A DNA stretch of 64,000 bases from Lachnospiraceae bacterium (lineage in GTDB: Bacteria > Bacillota > Clostridia > Lachnospirales > Lachnospiraceae), in NCBI GenBank assembly GCA_009774145.1, contig VSND01000006.1, forward strand, positions 1 to 64,000, written 5' to 3'. Positions 58,330 to 64,000 of the stretch are shown here, in pieces. The first letter of the stretch is position 1. Each line of letters starts with the position of its first letter. A model generated the notes under the pieces. The model worked only from the letters and a program-made list of their open reading frames with translations. It ran no database searches and was not told where the DNA came from. The position numbers were made by a program, and so were the translations under genes.

Positions 58330-61300
58330 CTATCTCGTCTCCTTACGAAGTTTTTTTACCATTTCCTCTATTTCCTGATCCACCGGACACAGTTCATATG
58401 CTTTTTCATAGTATTCCAGAGCTTCCTTTTTATGCGCTTCTCCCAGACACAGACAGTAAAGCCCCAGATTCCGGTATTTTTCATAGCATTCCCTGCATCG
58501 GCAGTGTTCACACCGGTAACCTGCATCCATCAGCCGGAACATCTCATATGCCCTGCCGGCGTCTCCCATATACAGACTGCATTCCCCGATCCTGGACAGA
58601 TGCAGCGGGCGCCTTGCCGGATAGGCAAGATAAGCTTCCTCGGAAGCCGCATCCGCCAGATAGAGATCGTATGCTTTTTTTGCATGTACTGCTGCTTCTT
58701 TTCGATTTCCAAGCAGATAATATGCCCTTGCCAGAAACCGTTCGTTGTGGGCACGGGAAATCACGGATGCATTCCAGCCGCCGTTTTCATAGCCTTTGTT
58801 CGCCTTTTCCAGTACCGCAGACGCCGCCCCATAGTCAAAGAAATGGTTCATCAGCCGCTCGGCATAATCCGTATGGCGCACATAGGCATCTTCTTTGATA
58901 TCCGCCGTCTGAACCGCTTTCTTATAGAAGGCCTTCGCTCTTCTCTGCTTTCCTCTGGCAAACCATACATCCCCGATCTTCAGAAGATGCTCCTTGTCGT
59001 TCCACCGGCTGCCCGCCGTCTCATAGGACCTGATGGCATTGTCGTAGTCTTTCATATAGAAATACAGGTCCCCGATCTCCTCATAGAAAACCGTGCGGTC
59101 CGGATACCATTCCAGATCCATCTGATAACATACGATCGCCAGCTCGTAATCTCCCAGGATCTCGTAGCAGTCCGCCATATTGCTGTAGGGAAGAATCCTG
59201 CGCTCCCCATGCCGCTTCAGCATCTCCAGCGCCTTTTCATACATCTCGATGCTCTTCTCGTATTCGCCCATATGCTTATAGCTGTAGCCGATGTTATTGT
59301 AGGCTGCCCAGTCCTCCGGCTGAAAAGTCAGCGCTTTCTCAAAATCCCGGATCGCCTTTTGAAGGCGCATGGCCGTCCGGTGCATCAGTCCTCTGTGAAC
59401 CAGGATGTAGCAGCCCTCCTGCTTTTCCACCTCCAGATCCGCATAGTGAACTGCCTGCTTATACTCCTCCACCGCACAGGTTCTTTTATACCGTTCCAGA
59501 TAGATGTCCGCAATCTTCTCGTTCACATCCCGGTAGCTGTCATTCCACTTCACGGCCTCCAGAAAACTCTCAAGAGCCGCGTCTTCCTCGCCCAGCTCCT
59601 CCTTGCAGCATCCGATGCCGTAGTGATAACCTGCTGTCTCGTCATATTCCTCCCTGGCCGCCGCATAAGCGTCCAGCGCCTTTTTATACTCTCCCTTTCC
59701 CCGGAGAACCTCCCCCTTCACCATATAATGCTGGCTTTTGGACGGATTTTGCCGGATGGCCTTCTCCAGACTGTTCAGCGCCCGATCATACTGATCGTCG
59801 TCCCAGTATAGAAGTGCAATCTCAAAATCAATCTCGGACAGGTCCTCCATGTCCGTATCCGCCGGGTCAATGGACTGCTTCAGCCCCTGCAGGATCTCCA
59901 TGGGTTCTTTCCGGTCCTCCTGACTCTCCGACAGATACCGGAGCGTCTTTGCCTGAAAATATTTCATCCTGTCGCTGAATTCCACCTGATTTTCCAGCGC
60001 ACGGTCCAGCGTCTGCTTCGCATCGTCATACTGATCATAGATCAGAAATACCTGGATCGCCATCAGGTAGGGCTTATAATGTCCCGGATAGATTTCCACC
60101 GCGCGGTGGTAGTCGTCCACCACGCCCTGGGCATTGCGCATCTCAAAATACGCTTCCTGACGGGTCAGATATGCAGGATAATATCCGGCGTCCAGAGCAA
60201 AGACCGCTTCGCATTCGTCTACCGCTTTTTCGTACTCCTTCATGGACAGCCACACCTGGGCCAGACTGCTCATGGCCCCGAGCCTGTCATAAATATCATC
60301 GGTCTCTTCCTTCGCCCGGTTCAGATATTCTGCCGCTTCCTCATATTTTTTCTCTCTGGACAGGCAGATCCCCAGCATCAGGCAGGCCGTCCCTTTTCTT
60401 CGAAACCGCTTCACGGATTCTTCGCTGCCGTCATCCACTGTCTGTTCAATCAGGGACAGCCAGAGCCGAAGTTCCGGTATCGCCTCCTTATTCCGGTCCA
60501 GGGCTGCCAGCACTCTGCCCTTCAGATTATGATAAGTGTAATAAATATCTTCGCCCGGCGTAATCTCATCGAGGATCCGGATCGCCTCTTCCGGATGCTT
60601 GTTCTGATATTCACACCATGCCATCTCCACACGGACCGCGTCTTTTCCATCCTCATCTTCGGACTCGTCCAGCTGCCTTCTGTATTTCTGAAGCAATATC
60701 TCGTTTGCACGCTCGATATACTCGTCTGCGCGCTGTCCGGAACCGTCCTCCTCCCAGAGGTCCAGCGCCATTTCCTTTGCTTTTTCTGCAGTCTCTTCCT
60801 TTTCCAGATAATACCGGATCATCCCGACTTTTGCCCCGTAGGCATCCGGGACCTGACTCCACCAGGAAAATGCGGTCTCTTTCTCCCCGGCATTCCATTT
60901 GGCTTCTGCCGCCATGGATACCATGTAGCCGTTCTCCGGCCAGTAGGCATACATCCAGTCCGCCAGTTCGGAAGCTTTCTCCAGGTCGCCCCGGGCCAGT
61001 ATCAGCTTCACCTTCTCAGCCTCTTCCCACGGATACCAGACGCCGTATGCTTCCAGCTCCGACAGCTTTTCCTCTGCACTGTTATATTCCTGCTGATCGC
61101 ACAGCCCTCTTAACTCCATATAGCCTCTGATATACGCATCCACGTTCACATCCGGATTCCGGTCCGCCCCGTCTCTCAGAGTCATTCTGGAAAAATCAAT
61201 AAAATATTCATATTCGGTATAGTGCTTTACATAATCCAGAAAATCTGCCGGATACTGCTCCTTCAGGGATTCATAGTCTTCCACAAACTGAAATTCCCGG

Positions 61301-61707
61301 TCCAGACACTGCCATACCTCCATGGGAAGATAAAAATGCGACAGCAGATAGCCAAGCATCGCATCCCTGGCATCCAGAGAACTGTCCAGTCCCTGGCATA
61401 CCTCTGCATCCAGAAGCTCTCTCCAGGCTTTCACATCTCCCCGGCTTCTGAAATCCCTGTAAACCTCATCCACCTGCCCGATCCACAGTTCCAGCTCCGT
61501 CTTCTCTTTTTCTTCTTTGGAATCCTTCTCTCTTTCCTCCTGCAGAAGCATAAGCGCCTGCTCATAGGCCTCCCGAAGCTTCCGGAAACCCTCCGGATCA
61601 TCCTCCGGGTTCGTCACCTTCAGCTTCTTCCTGTACGCGGCCTTTACCGCCCGCTCGTCTGTCAGCCCGTCCATCTCCAATATGTGAAAGATCAGTTCCT
61701 TTTCCAT
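58330..61707 (-). CDS. Large TPR protein with degenerate J domain
   Basis: A 1125-residue protein. The first 50 residues are J-domain-like (MEKELIFHILEMDGLTDERA, then AVKAAYRKKLKVTNPEDDPE and GFRKLREAYEQAL), but the canonical HPD tripeptide is replaced by NPEDDPEGF, as in DjlB/DjlC-like partners of HscC. The rest, to about 1120, is a long array of tetratricopeptide-type repeats (for example DWAAYNNIGYSYKHMGEYEK). A CEHCRCRECYEKY cluster lies near the C-terminus (about 1082). The start at 61707 follows AAAGGGGTG. An extended -10 TGCTATACT is at 61752-61757 (minus). Confidence 0.85.
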   Translation of the reverse strand: MEKELIFHILEMDGLTDERAVKAAYRKKLKVTNPEDDPEGFRKLREAYEQALMLLQEEREKDSKEEKEKTELELWIGQVDEVYRDFRSRGDVKAWRELLDAEVCQGLDSSLDARDAMLGYLLSHFYLPMEVWQCLDREFQFVEDYESLKEQYPADFLDYVKHYTEYEYFIDFSRMTLRDGADRNPDVNVDAYIRGYMELRGLCDQQEYNSAEEKLSELEAYGVWYPWEEAEKVKLILARGDLEKASELADWMYAYWPENGYMVSMAAEAKWNAGEKETAFSWWSQVPDAYGAKVGMIRYYLEKEETAEKAKEMALDLWEEDGSGQRADEYIERANEILLQKYRRQLDESEDEDGKDAVRVEMAWCEYQNKHPEEAIRILDEITPGEDIYYTYHNLKGRVLAALDRNKEAIPELRLWLSLIEQTVDDGSEESVKRFRRKGTACLMLGICLSREKKYEEAAEYLNRAKEETDDIYDRLGAMSSLAQVWLSMKEYEKAVDECEAVFALDAGYYPAYLTRQEAYFEMRNAQGVVDDYHRAVEIYPGHYKPYLMAIQVFLIYDQYDDAKQTLDRALENQVEFSDRMKYFQAKTLRYLSESQEDRKEPMEILQGLKQSIDPADTDMEDLSEIDFEIALLYWDDDQYDRALNSLEKAIRQNPSKSQHYMVKGEVLRGKGEYKKALDAYAAAREEYDETAGYHYGIGCCKEELGEEDAALESFLEAVKWNDSYRDVNEKIADIYLERYKRTCAVEEYKQAVHYADLEVEKQEGCYILVHRGLMHRTAMRLQKAIRDFEKALTFQPEDWAAYNNIGYSYKHMGEYEKSIEMYEKALEMLKRHGERRILPYSNMADCYEILGDYELAIVCYQMDLEWYPDRTVFYEEIGDLYFYMKDYDNAIRSYETAGSRWNDKEHLLKIGDVWFARGKQRRAKAFYKKAVQTADIKEDAYVRHTDYAERLMNHFFDYGAASAVLEKANKGYENGGWNASVISRAHNERFLARAYYLLGNRKEAAVHAKKAYDLYLADAASEEAYLAYPARRPLHLSRIGECSLYMGDAGRAYEMFRLMDAGYRCEHCRCRECYEKYRNLGLYCLCLGEAHKKEALEYYEKAYELCPVDQEIEEMVKKLRKETR

Positions 61708-61800
61708 GCGGTTCACCCCTTTAAGCAATTCCTGTATGATGTTCTTTTGACAGTATAGCACTTTTAGAACGTCTTGAGTAGAGAAAATTCTATTAAAAAA

Positions 61801-61895
61801 AGACTGCCGCAAAACAACCGCTTCGCACAATCCATCATACCGCTCTTCTGAAGCTTGCAGCCATGGATTGCAGCACCGCCTGATTTTGTGGCAGC
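61801..61895 (-). terminator. Nested-stem terminator, design B
   Basis: Outer stem CTGCCGCAAAA (61804-61814) / TTTTGTGGCAG (61884-61894, one G-U) and inner stem CAATCCAT (61828-61835) / ATGGATTG (61863-61870). On the minus strand it ends in TCTTTTTTT, terminating the symporter gene. The layout matches the terminator at 54097-54199. Confidence 0.75.
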
Positions 61896-61952
61896 CTCTG
61901 TAAGGCTGTACCGTTTTGCGCCCTTACTGCGCGGAGCCTGTCTCCCGCATCA

Positions 61953-63323
61953 TTACTGTCTGTTTTCTTCTGTACCCCTTACCAGCGAAGACAGCGCCAG
62001 AAGCGCCAGCACATTGGGAAGGACCATCAGCTGATTAAAAGTATCTGTCAGTTCCCAAACCAGATCGTTGGACAGGCAGGAACCAAGAAAAACGAACAGG
62101 ACAGCCAGTACGGAATAGACCTTCACGCCGGTATCTCCAAACAGGTATTTCACATTGATCCGTCCGAACAGATTCCAGCTGATGATCGTGGAAAAGGCGA
62201 AAAAGAGCAGACAGACCGCAATAAAAATATTGCCGATGCTGTCGCCGAATACGGAAGCAAAGCCAAGCTGCGCCATATTGGTCTTGCTGACGCCTTCTGC
62301 CGCGCCTCCTGCCAGCACTCCATTTCCCGCATACAGGGTGGAGATCACGATCAGGGCAGTCATGGTCAGCACCACAAAAGTATCGATAAATACGCCGAGC
62401 ATGGCCACCACCCCCTGGTCGTGGGGGTCCTTTACCTCCGCCATGGCATGCGCATGAGGCGTCGACCCCATACCGGCCTCATTGGAAAAAAGCCCCCGCT
62501 TCACGCCCTGGGTCACCGCCGTCTTCAGCGCATAGCCAAAGCCGCCGCCGATGATCGCCTGCGGTGCAAAGGCATACCGGAATATCATGGCAAAAGTCTC
62601 CGGCACATACTGGAGCCGGCAGATCAGAAGGACCAGTCCTCCTGCCAGATAGATCACAGCCATGACCGGCACCAGCTTCTCCGTTACGGATGCGATCCGC
62701 TGTGCGCCGCCGATGAAGATGAATCCTGCCAGAACCGCCACCGGAATACCGACGATCCATGCCGGCATGCCGAACGCATTGCTGCAGGTCTCCCCTATGG
62801 AATTGGACTGTACCATACAGCCCATAAAGCCCAGCGCAAGGATGATCGCCACTGCAAAAAATCCTGCCAGAAATCTGCCGAACCCGTTGGGAAAGGCTCT
62901 GCAGATATAATAAACCGGTCCTCCGTGGATGGAGCCGTCCTTCTCCACAATTCTCGTCTTCTGGGCAAGCACTGCCTCCGCATAGACCGTCGCCATGCCG
63001 AAAAAGGCAATGATCCACATCCAGAAGATTGCTCCCGGACCGCCTGTCAGGATTGCCCCGCAGGCCCCGATAATATTTCCGGTACCGACCTGCGCCGCAA
63101 TCGCGGTTGTCAGCGCCTGAAAAGAAGTAAGCCCACCTTTTTGGCTGCTGCCCTTCGAACCTGTTTTGCCAAAGACCAGCTTTATTCCTTCGCCGAAGCA
63201 TCTCACCTGCACAAACCGGGTCTTCACACTGAAAAACAGGCCGCATCCCACCAGCAGGATCACCAGAATGTAATCCGAGAGATACCTGTTGATGGTCTGT
63301 ACTACTTTTAATACTGTTTCCAT
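61953..63323 (-). CDS. Sodium:alanine/glycine symporter (AGCS)
   Basis: A 456-residue membrane transporter with about 11 hydrophobic segments. The family signature GLTSFQALTTAIAAQVGTGN (about 57-76) and GIPVAVLAGFIFIGGAQRIA (about 186) are clear, as is GLFSNEAGMGSTPHAHA (about 266-282). It imports alanine or glycine with sodium. The start METVLKVVQTINRYL at 63323 follows AGGAGG. A glycine riboswitch and terminator lie in its leader, which argues for glycine as the main regulator. Confidence 0.93.
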   Translation of the reverse strand: METVLKVVQTINRYLSDYILVILLVGCGLFFSVKTRFVQVRCFGEGIKLVFGKTGSKGSSQKGGLTSFQALTTAIAAQVGTGNIIGACGAILTGGPGAIFWMWIIAFFGMATVYAEAVLAQKTRIVEKDGSIHGGPVYYICRAFPNGFGRFLAGFFAVAIILALGFMGCMVQSNSIGETCSNAFGMPAWIVGIPVAVLAGFIFIGGAQRIASVTEKLVPVMAVIYLAGGLVLLICRLQYVPETFAMIFRYAFAPQAIIGGGFGYALKTAVTQGVKRGLFSNEAGMGSTPHAHAMAEVKDPHDQGVVAMLGVFIDTFVVLTMTALIVISTLYAGNGVLAGGAAEGVSKTNMAQLGFASVFGDSIGNIFIAVCLLFFAFSTIISWNLFGRINVKYLFGDTGVKVYSVLAVLFVFLGSCLSNDLVWELTDTFNQLMVLPNVLALLALSSLVRGTEENRQ

Positions 63324-63402
63324 GTCTGCATTTCCTCCTGTACGAATACTCTTCTCATGAAAAAAGCTCCGGACTCTCTGCCATGCAGAAAGAATTCCGC
63401 AC

Positions 63403-63428
63403 AAAAAGCTGCCGATCACTCGACAGCT
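63403..63428 (-). terminator. Glycine-riboswitch terminator
   Basis: Minus strand AGCTGTCG-agtgat-CGGCAGCT followed by TTTTTGTG; 47 nt after the aptamer and 80 nt before the symporter start. Confidence 0.75.
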
Positions 63429-63474
63429 CCGGAAAACAAAGAAAACAGGGACTCTACGTCCTTTGAAAAGCCTG

Positions 63475-63557
63475 CTCTGTCCTTTTTGCCTGAGAGATTC
63501 AGCGTCGCCGCCTTGCACCTTCGGCACCCAACCGGATGGGATTCTCCAGAGTCTCCT
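63475..63557 (-). promoter_or_regulatory. Glycine riboswitch (single aptamer)
   Basis: The minus-strand leader shows glycine-aptamer landmarks: CTCTGGAGA, GGTGCCGAAGGTGCAA, then AATCTCTCAGGCAAAAAGGA and CAGAG closing the stem. Only one full aptamer is seen; the preceding 40 nt (GCCTCTGGAACGGC and on) could be the ghost partner that single glycine riboswitches keep. The controlled gene is the AGCS symporter. Because excess glycine often must be exported or catabolised, the direction of control (on or off) cannot be read safely. Confidence 0.9.
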
Positions 63558-63625
63558 CGACCTCCGGTCCGGACAATGCCGTTCCAGAGGCTTCCTCGGA
63601 TACTTTCATCATGTATATGGACTAT

Positions 63626-63654
63626 AGTATAATTGTATACACACAGAATGTCAA
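63626..63654 (-). promoter_or_regulatory. Promoter of the glycine-riboswitch transcript
   Basis: Minus strand: TTGACA (63649-63654), 17 bp, TATACT (63626-63631). It accounts, with riboswitch and terminator, for the gap 63324-63676. Confidence 0.8.
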
Positions 63655-63676
63655 TTGTTTTATTTCCCATGAAGAT

Positions 63677-64000
63677 CTATTTCATGGATGCCACCTGATC
63701 AAATTCCTCCTGAATCTCCCGGGACGGCTCTGCAGTCAGAAGGCTGACCGCCACATTCACTGCGAGCGCCACCAGAAATGCCGGGAGCAGTTCGTAAATC
63801 CCAAGGACGCCTCCCATGGGGCGTACGAGGAATTTCCATACAAAGACCATGACGCCTCCGCTGACCATGCCCGCCAGCGCCCCCGGAAGATTCGACCGCT
63901 TCCAGAACAGCGCCAGCAGCACCAGCGGCCCAAAGGAAGCGCCGAAGCCGGCCCATGCAAAGGACACGATCTGGAACACCGAACTGTTGGAATCTCTCGC
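63677..64000 (-). CDS. putP: Sodium/proline symporter PutP, C-terminal part
   Basis: The last 107 or so residues of a solute:sodium symporter; the frame is open to the right edge. ARDSNSSVFQIVSFAWAGFG and PLVLLALFWKRSNLPGALAG are characteristic of PutP, followed by two further transmembrane segments and the tail SREIQEEFDQVASMK. The N-terminal three quarters lie outside the window. It reads toward the AGCS promoter. Confidence 0.88.
   Translation of the reverse strand, partial: ARDSNSSVFQIVSFAWAGFGASFGPLVLLALFWKRSNLPGALAGMVSGGVMVFVWKFLVRPMGGVLGIYELLPAFLVALAVNVAVSLLTAEPSREIQEEFDQVASMK

Noticed and set aside
63324..63527. Longer start for the AGCS symporter, 68 codons upstream
   Set aside because: These codons are the glycine aptamer and its terminator read as protein; the start at 63323 has a good AGGAGG site.

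Overview
The window reads as a chromosomal piece of a mid-GC Firmicute of the class Clostridia, most likely Lachnospiraceae. I infer this from strong AGGAGG ribosome-binding sites, TTGACA/TATAAT promoters, the gene set (PadR, MarR, a GHKL kinase with a LytTR regulator, HPr kinase next to uvrC and a ROK glucokinase, an ACT-domain gene beside hom) and lysine and glycine riboswitches. Most of it is housekeeping sequence in long minus-strand operons. A short accessory island and several gene fossils interrupt it. No taxon below family can be fixed from sequence reading alone.

Layout. 1-0.5 kb: leader and promoter of an rRNA operon that runs off the left edge, plus two tRNA-Ser genes. 0.7-10.5 kb: accessory and stress genes, namely a LysR fossil, an amidohydrolase, a PadR regulator with a palindromic promoter, a calcineurin-like phosphatase, a GlsB-type protein, a TlpA / 50-residue CXXC protein / polyferredoxin triad, a frameshifted unknown gene, a MarR pair and a two-component system. 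10.8-18.7 kb: a minus-strand information-processing run (tex, a conserved unknown, tsaE, tsaB, rimI, a zinc-finger protein, rnz, tsaD, ispD). 18.7-21 kb: a fossil of one AAA ATPase and an intact AAA/PD-(D/E)XK gene. 21-27.8 kb: thrH, hom, an ACT regulator, prfB with a programmed frameshift, secA and hpf. 27.9-33 kb: a eukaryotic-type hisA, a lipoprotein, dapB and dapA behind a lysine riboswitch, a corrinoid adenosyltransferase and an SSB-like protein. 33-45.6 kb: typA, a DUF4253 gene, an AAA/nuclease pseudogene, a zinc-ribbon gene, ROK kinase, hprK, uvrC, ftsH and pyrG.

45.7-50.9 kb is the accessory island: two ABC-2 permeases, an ATPase, an unlisted 50-residue membrane protein, and an OmpR-type two-component system. 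Four TGTGA repeats at exactly 11-bp spacing lie in front of the transporter genes. The island's left end cuts a sigma-factor gene and its right end carries what looks like a conjugative-element oriT relic, so it appears to be the stump of an integrative element.

50.9-54.1 kb holds lsrF and lsrK in divergent orientation plus a cupin gene: autoinducer-2 processing without a visible importer. 54.2-61.7 kb holds an AlaX-like editing protein and an operon of a J-like/TPR giant, an HscC-type Hsp70 and a methyltransferase. The right end has an AGCS sodium:amino-acid symporter behind a glycine riboswitch and the C-terminal part of PutP.

Beyond genes, the most unusual signals are a long-hairpin repeat present twice (28.8 and 41.7 kb) with compensatory base changes between copies, a tandem 37-bp hairpin repeat between secA and prfB, and two nested-stem terminators of one design (54.1 and 61.8 kb).
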